Part shown: positions 10,793 to 23,018 of the stretch, in pieces
Numbering within the stretch: the stretch's first letter is position 1
Layout: each line of letters starts with the position of its first letter
From: Buddleja alternifolia
Taxonomy: Eukaryota; Streptophyta; Magnoliopsida; Lamiales; Scrophulariaceae
Reading direction: 5' to 3'
DNA length: 64,000 nt
Assembly (NCBI GenBank): GCA_019426215.1
Contig: CM033408.1
Span: forward strand, 30,483,953 to 30,547,952
Translations under genes and position numbers: made by a program
The notes under the pieces: model-generated
Told to the model about the DNA's origin: nothing
Database searches by the model: none
The model's input: the letters and a program-made list of their open reading frames with translations, nothing else

Positions 10793-12046
10793 TCAAAACG
10801 GAACGACGTCGCTTCCAGCAAAATCATCCGACCCCGCAATCGAATCATGTGTCCACGAGTCCCGCAGCAACTTCAACAGCATTTGCGCTTTACGTTTCGC
10901 TCTCTCCGTGCAATCGCTCTGCACCACCAGCAGCAGCTGAGTCAGCATGCCGGCCGCCACCGCGTCACGCTGCGCTCTCTCCGACGCCGAGCAGAGCGAC
11001 AGCAGCGCTCCGGCGGCGTACTCCGTCGCGCGGCCGGAGATCTTCAAAATAACCTTCACCAACAGCGGAACCGTCAGCGCGTGCGACTCAAACGCCGCGC
11101 AGCAGGACGGAATCCGGCAGAGGAGCTCCACCGTCGCCAGCGCTCTCTCCGAATCGCACCTCTCGAACTCCGCCAACTTGTCGATCAACGCCTCCACCGC
11201 GCCGGCAGCCACCGCCTTGTAGCGGTGCTGCTTTATCAAACACAGAGCGAACAACGATTTGATTCCGATCTTCAACGCCCTAGGATAAGCCAGAGGATAA
11301 TTCAAAATTCCGATTACACCTTCGAACACTCCATCGCAACCGCTGATTTTCGATCGGAGCTCCGGCGACCTAATTCCTGCAACGACGCTCTCAATCATCG
11401 CCGCCGAGCTGACTCGGACGTCGATCGACGAATGGAACAGTAAATTCACAAGCCACACAACTCGTTCGAAATCGGAAGCCACGTACATACACTCCGCTTC
11501 GGAGAGCGTAAACATCGACAAAATCGAGATCGATTCGAGATTCAACTCGAACGAAGCGGAATCAGAACCAACGCCTGCAAACGCAATCAACAACAAAACC
11601 TCACGCGCGTTGCTAGCGGCAATAACAGACCGATTCTTATCGGAGTCACGCGCGAGTCCTCTCAGCCTTCTCAACGCCGAAGCTCTCATACTATACGAAC
11701 CAGATACAGACGAAGCTTGATTCAACAAGCTCCGAACCAGAACCGGATCCGCCGGCTGCTTCGGAGTAGGTATACGCTCGACGCCGAACGAGCGGTTCGC
11801 GACGCACCATTCCTGAATAAGCCGCCGGAGAGTGTGGTTCGGAATTAGGGTGAAATCCGTCAACGGAGCTCTGGTGACCGGACACGTCGTGTTCCCGGTG
11901 GCTATCCATGACTCTATGCTTGAACGGTCGTACGTTTGACCGGTACAAACGGTGACCGGATCGTTCATCAGTTCGAGTGAAATTGGACACCGGAAATAGT
12001 ACGGAATCTGCACGGCGACATCTAATGGCTCCAAACTTGCAGGCAT
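10793..12046 (-). CDS. PUB25: U-box/ARM-repeat E3 ubiquitin ligase, PUB25/PUB26 type
   Basis: A single uninterrupted exon encodes 417 residues, as usual for this intronless subgroup. The U-box occupies roughly residues 14-82 ('IPYYFRCPISLELMNDPVTV', then 'TCPVTRAPL' and 'LIPNHTLRRLIQEWC'), the E2-docking fold that transfers ubiquitin. The rest (about 120-400) is a helical armadillo-repeat region that binds substrates. The Met at 12046 is chosen because it starts the conserved 'EPLD..IQIPY' leader. In Arabidopsis PUB25/PUB26 ubiquitinate BIK1 and MYB15 in immune and cold signalling; the same targets here are an inference. The gene has higher GC than its surroundings and no visible lesion. A long antisense frame inside it is a shadow. 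Confidence 0.92.
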   Translation of the reverse strand: MPASLEPLDVAVQIPYYFRCPISLELMNDPVTVCTGQTYDRSSIESWIATGNTTCPVTRAPLTDFTLIPNHTLRRLIQEWCVANRSFGVERIPTPKQPADPVLVRSLLNQASSVSGSYSMRASALRRLRGLARDSDKNRSVIAASNAREVLLLIAFAGVGSDSASFELNLESISILSMFTLSEAECMYVASDFERVVWLVNLLFHSSIDVRVSSAAMIESVVAGIRSPELRSKISGCDGVFEGVIGILNYPLAYPRALKIGIKSLFALCLIKQHRYKAVAAGAVEALIDKLAEFERCDSERALATVELLCRIPSCCAAFESHALTVPLLVKVILKISGRATEYAAGALLSLCSASERAQRDAVAAGMLTQLLLVVQSDCTERAKRKAQMLLKLLRDSWTHDSIAGSDDFAGSDVVPF

Positions 12047-12050
12047 GTTT

Positions 12051-12071
12051 TAGAGAGAGAGAGAGAGAGAG
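12051..12071. repeat. (GA)n tract in 5' UTR of the U-box gene
   Basis: A GA/CT dinucleotide run lies about 5-25 bases upstream of the U-box start codon, in its presumed 5' leader. Y-patch or CT-rich leaders are common near plant transcription starts. Confidence 0.7.
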
Positions 12072-12355
12072 GGGGAATTTTAGAGAGAGAAAGAGTGATT
12101 CTAAATGAGAGAAGGCTGCAAACTAAATTCTTCTTCGCCTTGTGAATGGGTTTTTGTTTATATACGAAAAATGGGAACAGAGGGACATTTCTCTGATGTT
12201 TTTATTCTGACCCAATTTTGTACTATTATGCAAAATACCATTCATCCCCCACACGTGTGGTTTATTAACTCGGGTGAATAGTAACGGGTAATTATAAAAC
12301 ACTATTGGGTCCAATAGAGTCGATCCAATGGATGCACGGATAAAATAATAAAAAA

Positions 12356-12749
12356 TAGGACTGTTCATAATAACAGAAAATTTGGTTAATCGGCCGTACC
12401 GAACCGAAAATCAAGAATTCGGTTGGGTTTTCTTTTTTCTTTTTCTTTTTTTTTTCAGAAGTTCAGTTTTCGGTTCGGTTTTGATTTTGATGTTCGGTTC
12501 GGTTCGATTAGCCGAAAATAGATTTTTTATATAATATAATATAGACCAAAAACTATAAAAAAATGTGTTTACTAGTGACAATCTATCGGAAAATAAAGAA
12601 AGTGACCAATTTTTTTATTTTTTACATTATTTTATTTTTATTTTTATTTTTCAAAAATTCGATTTAACAGAAAATTGAACCGAACCGAATTTTTTCGATT
12701 CGGTTTCGAATTTCGGTTCAATTTCGGACCGAACCGATGAACACTCCTA
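12356..12749. mobile_element. hAT-like MITE with perfect 8-bp duplication
   Basis: The ends 'TAGGACTGTTCAT' and 'ATGAACACTCCTA' are inverted repeats (one mismatch), and both flanks read ATAAAAAA (12348-12355, 12750-12757). The 394-bp interior is rich in 'CCGAACCGAA/TTCGGTTCGG' subterminal motifs and has no ORF. It lies about 300 bp upstream of the U-box start, so it may contribute to that promoter. Confidence 0.85.
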
Positions 12750-12757
12750 ATAAAAAA

Positions 12758-15020
12758 ATATCTAAATCCCCTGCTTTCAATGGTATTAGATGGACCGGCT
12801 CTAATGGACCTGATCCGTTTTATAGTTTTGCCTTATTAACCGTGATTGGCTCATTGGTGTGTTCCTTCTTTATAAAAAAGTGAATTAATTTGATAGTGAT
12901 AGTGGGATAGACTATAGAGTGATTATTCAATGTTATTGATAATAATATTTTGGTTTGTCTATAGTGGTGGATTTCAATTATGTGATGTGATTGGGTTAAT
13001 AACTATATACTTAGTTAAAATATTGTTTATTGGTTAAAGATAAGACTTACAATCTTAATATTTAATTGAAAATTAGAGAACTGTCAATTCAGCCAAAGTA
13101 TTAGAATATTCCCAATAACCAAATTAGGAAATTGCTTGCTGTTAGGCAAAACCGATCATAACTCTAATGTATTAGAAGAAGTATTTGGTGATCGAGTAGC
13201 AAAATATTCAATGGTTATGCCAAGTGATTCGAAGAGATTTTTGAGATTGTAACAATCGAGTTGTGAACAACAATGATATCAAATTAATGATAACACGATC
13301 AATATAGTTCAAAACAACCATGCTTAGACCAAATGATCATAGTTTTACATCTCTATCGTACAATAAATTGTATTGTGTATAGTCTTCATGCAAATTTATA
13401 TGAAAAAAGTTAAATAAAAAATACACGCTCCAATTATTAGAATTATCCATTTTATAATATACCCAAATCTAGTGCCAATACAATTATTAATGTATAACTT
13501 CTACCAAATGAATAACTTTATTATCTCGAAATCACAAAACCCTAGAATTTCTGTAAGTTATCCTATTGGGTGTTCCAACTCTTCATTGATGACCATGTAG
13601 TTAATAGTTTCAACATTTATGTAAGGGGTGGTCAAAGTCAAAGATGAACAGAGGAATGTGCGGGGGACAGGTTGTCCTCTCCCAACTTTATTTATTTATA
13701 TGTATTACAGCCAAACAAGTCAGTCATGTGGATAATACTCCATATATATATATATATATATATTGTATACAATATACAATATATATTTTTCATTACAACA
13801 AATGGGAGGATTTTTTTTCTTGCTCTGATTGGGAGAGAGACCTAACATACGCATTTACGATGTTGATTTAAGTAGGTCCCGTTTGGACCATTTTTGTGTC
13901 ACTTGCATCACTCAATTGAAGCAGAGAGAATCTTTTCTTATTCTTCACTCTAGTTCAATTTTGTGCCCATTCTAAAATATAAATAATATCAACTCCGGCT
14001 AACAGTTGCATAATTAATTATAGAATAAATGATTTTCGTATAATTGGTTACAATGAAAATTGAGTTTTTTATTTGTCAAAACGTAACATTTATTGAGATT
14101 ATATTTGCAATGCAAACATAAGTTTTTGAATTTTCAGCAATATGACCAAACATGCTCTTAATGTGATGCAGGTCTAGCTATATTGGGGCCAACTCTAGAG
14201 TTAAAGCAAGATACGATATCGAGCTCTACTTTGAATCGACTAAAAATTACAAACATGTCAGGTTAGACACTAGCAAAGATCCTGTGACGATTTAACCCAT
14301 AAGTGCTCTAAAGATCAAAGCCACACACAACTAAAGCTATATTAAAAAATAGAATATTCTACTAAAGGAAACAAATGAGAGAATATATATCTATATATAT
14401 CAAACGTATCGTTCAAACACGATTATTCATACATCACGAGCTCCAACACCACAAGAAAAAAACAAACCTTTGGATTGACAAGTCGACCTTGGGTTGGATG
14501 TTTATTCCCGAGATATGTCATAGTAATTTCATCCCTGAAAGAAGAAGTTCACCGCTATTAGGTCGAACTCGACCCATAATAAGATACGCAGATCCTAGTC
14601 ATAGCATGGTCATTGTCATGTAACAATGTAAAAGACTGATACTATATACCACTATTATTTTTTACTGTTTTGTTACTTTTTTTTAATTTTGATAAGAAAT
14701 GAAAGCAGTGAATGCATTTGATTAGATTTGCGTAACTTATGTTTAACATAATAAATAAAAGTCGTATCATAACAAGATTCAACGACGAAAAGAAAAAAAT
14801 TATCGACAATATATAACATTTCTCAAAGTAAATGTACCCAATAGTTGTTACGAACTTACAGTCCCTTTTAATTGTCACCATGTTAAGATATATATATATA
14901 TATATATATATATTCGAGTACAACATTAATGACAAGGATCTTTGAGTAGCTCTAACGCGTGCATCCACTAGGCCTGTAATTATCCACCATAATTTGAAAT
15001 CTCCAAATCCTGATTAAGGA
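12758..15020. other. Gene-poor AT-rich DNA
   Basis: No gene is recognised. Microsatellite (TA)n tracts occur at about 13741-13763 and 14889-14913. The first is followed by a small palindrome around 'attgtatacaatatacaat'. The short frames carry no domain I know. Confidence 0.5.
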
Positions 15021-15024
15021 ATCA

Positions 15025-15245
15025 GAGGGGGTGGCCCGGTGGGCCTGGTGGCGCGTGTGAAACAGTGGGGTAGTGCAGGCGCGTGGCTGGCAGAGGCCAG
15101 GCCCAAACGAGGCCCTCTTTGTCTCCGGTCAACCGGGCAGTTAAACCTTTGGTTCCCGATGCACGTGATAAACAATTCTTGCTCACGTGCACCCCAGCTA
15201 AGCCCCAGCTAATTCAATTCTCTCTCATGTCCGCTTTCCGCGAAA
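15025..15245. promoter_or_regulatory. GC-rich patch with two CACGTG G-boxes
   Basis: An isolated GC-rich segment in AT-rich DNA contains two palindromic CACGTG motifs, 15162-15167 and 15184-15189, 22 bp apart, the binding core for bZIP and bHLH factors. A TA-rich stretch follows at about 15272. No gene is recognisable on either side; the 79-codon frame across it matches no family. It could be an orphan promoter or a relic of a gene or transposon. Confidence 0.35.
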
Positions 15246-18200
15246 CACACGAGCGTCTTGTCATTCCACCTCATATATATATATATATTGCTATATGTAT
15301 TTACTTAATAATAACTATATAATCTTGTGATCATATACTATAATAAAATAATAATCTTTTTATTCGAACACGGTTCTCGAAAACAATCATTTTTTTTAAA
15401 AAAGGAAATGGATAAAATGAAATCCTATCTTTGATTAAAATGTACACTACCCCAGTCCCTAACTTTAGTGTAATCATATAGTTTAAGGTGAATTGCATGG
15501 ACAACCCTTCATTTTAGTATAATTATAAAATTTTCCTGATTTTTGATAAATTACAACGAGATCTCTCAACGAGTTTATTTATAAAATTTACAGGAATGTA
15601 ATTATAAAAAATGCCTTAATATAAGGTGAACTTTATGAAATTTCGAAAATATTAAGAAGTTTTTGATAATTAGCACTAAAGCTAGGGGGTCTATAGATAA
15701 TTTTCTCTATACTCTATTAATGGATTAGAATAGGGCGAAGAATCGAGGTTTTTCAACCTTTATTGAATTACTTTCCATTGTTTAAGAATATTTCTTTTGG
15801 TTGGTTCAAGGAAGTGCCAGACTAGAGTGTAAAGCGAGGATGCGATTGATGAAAAAGATATTTATTAGATGTTATATTTCACGAACATATATTAAATTAG
15901 TTTATACATAATAAATGTCTTGATTTCTCAAAAATGAAGAATGATTGACATATATTCAGCCACCCAATGTATAAATGGATGTAGGCATGTAGCATAAAAC
16001 AATTCTGAAAAATCTGCATCTCTCATGTGGTCCTTTTATCAAATAATTGAGTCCCTTTTTCCGTTTGGCGTTAGTTACAAATTACAATCAATGAATTCTC
16101 TGTCTTTGCATCAATATGTACAATCAAATTTTAAGTGGTCCATATATATAACAAATAGGTATATATATGTTTATTATAAATTATTTTCCAGTTTTTTTTC
16201 TTCTGGTCATGCCTCTAAGACTATTTGGAATAACAAAACAGAAAAATCTACAGAAATTAGAAAAGGGTTTTATTTTAGTAAAATAGAAAAGGAACCATGG
16301 ATCATTATATTGTCAAACTTAGATAGTCAATAAACGATTAAATCAAAACGATGCTCCATTTTTGGGGTGGGTCTAGAGCGAAGGAAAGAGATGTGTGGCA
16401 GATGACAATTCAGGCGGCGAACGAACTGAGTATGGATCATAATTGAGCGAAAGATCTGCTCGATTTTCAAATTATTCATAAAAAACATCAAAACTCGAAG
16501 TACATGGACAGTTAAGACTATCTGTATAAAATCCAACTTAAACTGATGATTATGAATATGTGAATAGACAAAAGTTATACTGAATTAGGACGAATGATTA
16601 ATTGATGCTCTTGTTGTTCCATATGTGAACACTGAACAGAAAGGCATTGGTCTGACACCCCCACCCCACCCCACCCCCACTCTACACCACTACTCAAGCA
16701 TATAAAAAAGAGTTTTGAAGTTAAAGATTGGTATATTCTCTCTTTGTATCACGGGCAAAAACATTATTCCCTATTGAGAATTCTTCTAACAAATAAAAAA
16801 ATTTTAGTCCAGACCTGCCGAACGCAAGTATAATTCACCAGGAGAGTAAATTATATTTGCCCTATAATTGGTCATAGATTAATTGAATTACTCTTGAGTT
16901 CGACTAGATCGAGTCTCGACTAGAATTTCCCCTAACAAATGTCAAAATCGGGTGTCTTACTTTATTATAATGTTAATTAATAGTTAATACAAAAAAATTG
17001 GTTACATTAAGGAAACAACTACTTCAATGAAGTGTGCTTAATTTGAAGGGTTTTATTTGAATTTGCGACAAAGTTGACATATTGTCTAGGATATAATTTC
17101 CCTTATAAACATGTTGAAATTACTTTAATTAATTATTCTTTTTCTGACAGTATCTTTACGTTTTTTAAGATTTATTGTTTTATTTTGGGCCGGATCCAAA
17201 GGGCCCGTAATGCACTTAAAATGAATGGATTTTATATATCCATTTAGAGGCCCAACTACCACTTGGGTCGAGAATAAATTTATGCAATCAACTTCCTTTT
17301 TAGTTAATTAAAGAGAACTGTCTACTTCCAACCCAGTTGATAGATAGCTGGGTTCCCTAAGTATGTTGTCCAGGATTTGATCCATAATCGTGTGTATGTG
17401 AAAGACTTTGTTGGGAGAGAAAAAACCCACTTTGATGATCTCTACGCTTCGAAAGGGAACTATCTACTGTTTATTTGTGTTGCACCAATATGTTATACCA
17501 AAATATTATAAAAAATCTGGAGGGCCAATTAACAGGGAAAAACTATTTCCTCAAGATAATGTTGACCAATTTCTGAATAAAGTGGTGACAAAAACCATCA
17601 CTAAACTAGGAAAAACTTAATTACATCACACATCGCTTATGGCCTTCATTCTTAGGAGCTTCAGAAGACATAGTCATAGGATAATTTTAACTATAGATGA
17701 GCTTCAACATAGGGTGTCAGTATATCTGAACTTGAAGTTTCGAAACTCTTATCGAATTCTATATATCACGACGATACGTGACTTCAGACAAAGGATAATC
17801 CTCCATCTAGGTGATGCTTTCGACTTTGATCATCTTCCAACGATCATCTTCGAACAATCATCATATTTTAGTGGAAGCTTCCTCTTAGAAACCAGCTCCT
17901 CTCGATCACCTAAGAATATCCCATCATATAATACTCGAAATGTAAAACCCAAAAATACACTAAATTAATCTCTAGAACCCAAAACTTTTCATTTAAAATC
18001 AAACAAACATATTGATTAAGTGAAGAAAGAACTAGTAAAAGTCAATTAATTAGCCTCTTCTACAGTATGATGATTATAAGATGAAAAAAAAGGAAATGCC
18101 TTCTACTTTCTATCTCACTAAACGTAAACAACAACTACAAATAGGCGTAAGAGGAAGTTAAATCAATGAAAAATAGAGGGAAAATGAAATTCGGAACGGA

Positions 18201-19633
18201 TGTAATTGCTTTACTTCTACTGTAATTCAAGAATCTCATAAGTATAACAATGGTTCATTCAATAATGAAGTCAACTAAACAAGTCTATATTTATCTTTGC
18301 AACATAAGAAATCTTAGCAAGTACATTATCAATTATATCGTTGTCCTTGTTTTGCAATAAAACAAATCAGAATGAGATGGATCCGAATATTCGTTCCTAG
18401 CCCCGCGATAATCTATAACTTGAGATTATCTCTCAACCCCTGCGTTCGATTCGCTAAACGGTGGTTCAAGTTTTAATTGAATTTTTAGTTGTTAATTTCG
18501 AATATGAGAATGATGAACGAAAAACTCAAGTCAAGATAAAATTACCTATTCAATACTTAAATCTGAAAAAAAGATAATTTATACCTCCATGAGAGTCCTC
18601 GTTCGTGAAGATTACAGGCAAATGTAGATACAAGCCTTGAAGGCCAATCCCAGCAACTCTTGGTAAGGAAATACTAAATTACACTACAGCTACGCCTAAT
18701 TTATGCTATGAGCTACTCCTAATTCTAGAGCTAGTTTTAAGGAAATAAAATGTGGAGTTATGATTCTGATGATGCCTCTTTCTTGCCTTCTCGACCGCCT
18801 ATATCTTGATCCTTGAGTAACCTACGTTTCTTTTCTTCGAGAACCGCCTTCAACTGTCCTCAATTGCTTTTTCAAATCTTTCAAATTAGCGCATCTTTCT
18901 CCAATACAGATTATTGACTCTTTGGACTTCACTTTACTTCTTGGACTTTTATTTATTCAACCCACGTTTTTGCAGTTTTTCGAATTCAATAAGCCTGTTT
19001 TATTTATTTGCAAACCCAAGTTTCCTTTATTCGTCCTTCTAATATTTGGGTCTCTTTGGGCTTTATAATTTGAAAGCCCAAATTATTTTATGATGTAAAC
19101 CGTCCTCAATAATAATAAGCAAATTAAATGATAATATCAATAACCGAGCAAAGTTCAGTAGCAGCAACTCACATATTTATGCAGTTGACAGTACTCGTTT
19201 ATGCTCATCACTTTCTCCAATGAGCGATTCTTTCTCGTCAGCACAAAGCAATAGTAAGCTACTACACAAGAATAACAGAATTCAACCAGACAAATTACTC
19301 AGGATTTTGGTAATTAAATAACTACAGCAATATTGGCTCATACAAATTAAACAATTTTGTGAAACATTCTCTGGTCTCTCTCCTTGAATCGTTTCATACT
19401 CACATAACAAACAATTTACGAACTTGCATTTTTGTATCACAAGTCAATAATCGAAGTAGTTGTAGATGTACAGAAAGATTTCGCGTTTTCGGTTGATCAC
19501 TAGTTAAGATTAAGATAGTAGGCACAATACATATTCATTCCCTTCTCCAAACGAAAACTTCAAAAATGAAGACATGAGAAGAAATGAGGACAGGAAAGGA
19601 GCCATCATACCTCGGCCAAAAAATTGATGATCA
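15246..19633. other. Gene-poor AT-rich DNA
   Basis: About 4.4 kb without a recognisable gene. It contains a C-rich run on the plus strand at 16657-16679 (G-quadruplex potential on the minus strand) and degenerate repeat-like text at about 15430-15700. A 109-codon frame at 17639-17968 has no known domain. Confidence 0.5.
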
Positions 19634-19642
19634 TATAATAAA

Positions 19643-19894
19643 GGATAATTACATGCACGCCCTTCACTTATTAGGTAATCACCACGTGCTCTCTTAGGTT
19701 TTGCAAATTACCAAAACATGCCCTGCTTATCCTGACAACTCGGAAAATATGGAATGAAATTGTAATCTGCTTTTATTCATAATGATGAAACAGTAATATG
19801 CTTTAGTTGATTGGGAAAGTTATGGTAATTTCTCAAACATTGGGTTGTTTTTCCTAATTAGAGTCTCAGGCAGGAGTGTCCATGTAATTTACCC
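19643..19894. mobile_element. Small MITE, possibly Mutator-like, with 9-bp duplication
   Basis: The ends 'GGATAATTACATGCAC' and 'GTCCATGTAATTTACCC' are imperfect inverted repeats. The flanks TATAATAAA (19634-19642) and TACAATAAA (19895-19903) match at 8 of 9 bases. A 9-bp duplication suggests a Mutator-type origin. 252 bp, non-coding, lying just 3' of the NYN-LOTUS pseudogene. Confidence 0.65.
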
Positions 19895-19963
19895 TACAAT
19901 AAAACAAGCGGGAAGTGAAAATTTTCGTTTAGTCACGAACAGCCACAAGAAACTTCCTTTTAT

Positions 19964-21223
19964 TTACATGGGTTCCTCTTGCAATATCACCACATCCTTC
20001 ACCTTTTCTAGTAGCTCCTCTAAACTATTCACACCAAAACTCTCATAATTCATCTCTCTTTTGTATCTTTGCTGGTATATCGCCTCAAAACAACCAAGAA
20101 AAATTCGACATGAGCAGCTCACCAAAATCTCTTGAAGCTCACATTTAAACTTATTGAGGCTTTGGTCAATGTTTTGAGAACAACCTCTTATATCCATATT
20201 GTATCTATCATCATTTACCTCTATAACGACCCTTTCATCGTCTGAGAACTCATCTGAAGATCCAGCTTCAGCTGTCACATCATCGTTATCATCTCGACAC
20301 TCTTTTCCTTTCTTGTCCTTCCTTACCGGAGGGCAAATTGGTCCAGAGTTTGTGTTACGGAGGCAAACAAACTTGTTTTGGCCTTTCCCCTCAAGTCCAA
20401 TCGCGTCATTCATCTTCTTGATGAGATTTACAAGCTTAAATGTCCTATATTCAGAAACAAACAGAGGCTTACCAAAAGTTTTTTGGTACTCTGCAGGAAG
20501 ACGTGTTAGAGGCACAATGCCATCGAACAATTCAAGTAAATTTACCAATTGACCTTTCAAACAATTTAGATCTCCTGGCTGCGCATACAAGTCAAGTTTA
20601 AACCATCTTGAGGGATTAATATTGAACTACTTACAGTTAAAGACTGTGATACTATTGAAAAACCTCTTGAAATCCCTTTATACGCTATCGATTCTTCTTC
20701 ATCCTGACATCCCATCAAAAGCCCATCGCGAGGAGGAATTAAAGACTGAGCAGGGAGGACAAAGCCTTCGCCACGAGCAACACTAGGCCAATGCCATACA
20801 AACCTGCCTGCATTACTTAAAGTAGATGACACCCCCTACACCAGAAGGAATAACAAGAATTATGATATACCCCCGCTGACCAAGAACATGTAGAGCAGGG
20901 GCAAAATCGACATCTCCTGAAATCAACATGATGGATGATGGTGGAGGATTGTCGATAGCAAAAAGAAACATGTCGACCAATATTGCTTTCTCAGCTGCAT
21001 CTTTACGCCCGTTTGGAACGTCAATGAGTTTGAAACCTGTCCTCTGGCAACCTTCTCTTAGTCGTCTCAGGAAAGCATTAAAGTCACTGTATGCAGAAAA
21101 CATAGTTATGGATCCATCAATAGCGAGGTGGACGCGCAAGGTTATTCTAATGTTAATAGCCACATCCTCGGGGTGGATATCACTTGGTATAGGACAGTTC
21201 TCAATGTCCCAAAGGATAGCCAT
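19964..21223 (-). pseudogene. NYN-LOTUS (MARF1-like) protein gene, frame-broken
   Basis: Three consecutive minus-strand frames read as one protein family. Frame 1 (21223 to about 20830) is a NYN/PIN-like nuclease domain with 'WDIENCP' near the start and 'SGDVDFAPAL', which hold the acidic metal-binding Asp residues. Frame 2 (about 20832-20590) continues the domain ('SNAGRFVWHWPSVARGEGF') and a linker. Frame 3 (about 20589-19964) holds a LOTUS/OST-HTH domain ('LPAEYQKTFGKPLFVSEY') and a second one near the end ('MNYESFGVNSLEELLEKVKD'). Frame 1 to 2 is broken at a G5 run (plus-strand C5 at 20832-20836); one G fewer restores the frame. Frame 2 to 3 is broken near 20580, apparently by a deletion in the linker. 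No 5' exon was found: a stop lies nine codons upstream of the Met, although 'cgacag' there could be a splice acceptor. Relatives act on RNA in silencing or RNA decay. Most likely a decayed or truncated copy; an assembly error at the homopolymer is the alternative. Confidence 0.8.
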
Positions 21224-22835
21224 TCTGTCGTGATATGTCTTAAAGTCCTAGGCCTAAATTATGCAGCAATCTCATTATCAAAAGGGCCGAAGAGTTTAGT
21301 ACGGTACACGTGTATTTTAGGGAAAAATCAGGAGCTTGGTTTTAGTTTAGTGCTTTTGACATTCATTGTAATTTGTACCGCTTTCATCAATAGTAAAAAA
21401 TACTCTCTCCTCTCCCGTGGATGTAGGCAATTGCCGAACCATGAAAATTCTTGTGTTTTTAATCATTATGCTCATATTTCGTGAATTATCCTAACACATT
21501 CTAATGTTATTTGAGCCATTTCTTGAGTTGATGGCAATGTCGATGCATATGTGTTTGAGCTTGAAATCATAGATTTATTAAATGTGTAAATGACTTCTAA
21601 CTCCTGATATCGGGGAAAAACGAATGTGAATAACCAGAGAAAAATTACTTTCATGGAATATTTCAAATATTTTACAGATGGCCCCCAAACAAGGAATGAA
21701 CAAGAAACTCAGACTCATCACTCATAGTTTATAGTATAGCATATCTTGATGCGCAAATGCATACAACTGCTAAACTTGAAAAGAATCCTATTATGGCTAT
21801 TATAAATTGATGAAAATAAACGTGATTCTTTTTTTTTTTTTGAATGAGACAGCTATACCATTATATCGAATATCAAGGTAACTATCATCGATACAACTTA
21901 GAAACAATGAACTACTATATAACTAGATAATCAACCCATATATTTGGTGGGATCGAACTCATGATTCTGGCCATCTAAATTTCCAACAAGAATTGAATAA
22001 GCGCGGAAACGAGATTGTACAGTAATAGAATTGTTGCAACAATTCATGAAATAAGAGCATAAAAATTAAAGACTCAAGAATTTTCGTGGTTCGGCAATTG
22101 ATTACGTCCACGGAAAGGGAGAGAGTAATTTCACTATTGATGAACTCATGAAAGAACAAATTACAATGAGGAGGAGACGAGCTTCAATTTGGTCTTTGTG
22201 AGTTGTGACTGTGAATATTCTATACCCAAAAAAAATGAGAGAAAAAAGGTTTTAATATTAGGTACCCTTTGTCAAATCTTGATTAAATTATAGTCATTGT
22301 ATGGTTTTAATGGTTTTATTCTGATTGAAAACGGATTGTGCTATTATTGATCATGGGGTTTTGTTTTTGTATGTGTGGTGGCGATCGAAAGAAGGAATCA
22401 GAGAGAATTGGAGACTGCTGAGTTTGGGTGATGAAAGAATAGTAAATAAAATTGAAACGTGAAGCGGACATTTGAATTTTGATATAAAGAGGAAATATAA
22501 TGAATTAGGCATTATTAGGGTGTAGTTGGACGAGATATACATTTCGGGAGAATTTTTTTTAAGGATAAAAAATGTTGAGTTAAAAGTGTATTTGGATGAG
22601 TCTGTTTTAAAGAAAAGCAAGTAATAATTATAGTTGATTTGTTATAATTTTTGTTGTGAAAAAATTGTTTGTATTGATGTTTAAATATAATTTTTTTTAA
22701 TATATAAACTGATTGATTTGGACATAAAAATAGGTAAAATAAATCTTATTTTGTACGTTGCGTTATTTTATATTAGAATATGTAATTAATTTAATTCTCG
22801 ATAATGATAAATAGCCGAAACAAACTCTTATAATT
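21224..22835. other. Intergenic DNA upstream of the NYN-LOTUS copy
   Basis: No gene is recognised. A T11 run at about 21830 and a GTTCGATCC-like B-box on the minus strand near 21950 hint at an eroded SINE, but no A-box is visible. Confidence 0.4.
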
Positions 22836-22843
22836 GATGGGTA

Positions 22844-23010
22844 CAAGGACGGAGCTAGAATTTGAAAATTTGGGGGGCGAATGAAAACAAATCGGGGCAG
22901 GGCAAATGTCAAAAATAAAAAATTATCAAAAATTTGTAAGGGCAGTTTTTTTTCTCAAAGTTTAGGGGGGGCGGGTGCCCCTACCTACCTGGGGCCTCGT
23001 TCCATCTCTG
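22844..23010. mobile_element. Short hAT-like MITE, perfect 8-bp duplication
   Basis: It begins 'CAAGGACGGAGCTAG' and ends 'TCGTTCCATCTCTG', flanked by GATGGGTA on both sides (22836-22843 and 23011-23018). The 167-bp body has 'ggggggcgaa' and 'ggggggcggg' runs like the copy at 4293-4686, so both belong to one family. Confidence 0.8.
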
Positions 23011-23018
23011 GATGGGTA

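Noticed and set aside
10847..11443. 198-codon plus-strand frame over the U-box gene
   Set aside because: Antisense shadow of a GC-rich Arg/Ser-rich coding region; no domain.
15083..15322. 79-codon frame across the G-box patch
   Set aside because: No family resemblance, ends in TA-repeat codons.
17639..17968. 109-codon plus-strand frame
   Set aside because: No recognisable domain, no splice partner, AT-rich; probably chance or a very old repeat.
18380..18480. tRNA-like or SINE B-box ('gcgttcgattcg')
   Set aside because: No A-box at the proper distance and no cloverleaf.
20813..20836. Programmed frameshifting in the NYN-LOTUS gene
   Set aside because: No slippery heptamer plus stem is apparent, and a second break exists at 20580; decay or sequence error is simpler.
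21830..21965. SINE suggested by a B-box-like GTTCGATCC and T run
   Set aside because: No A-box and no flanking duplication.
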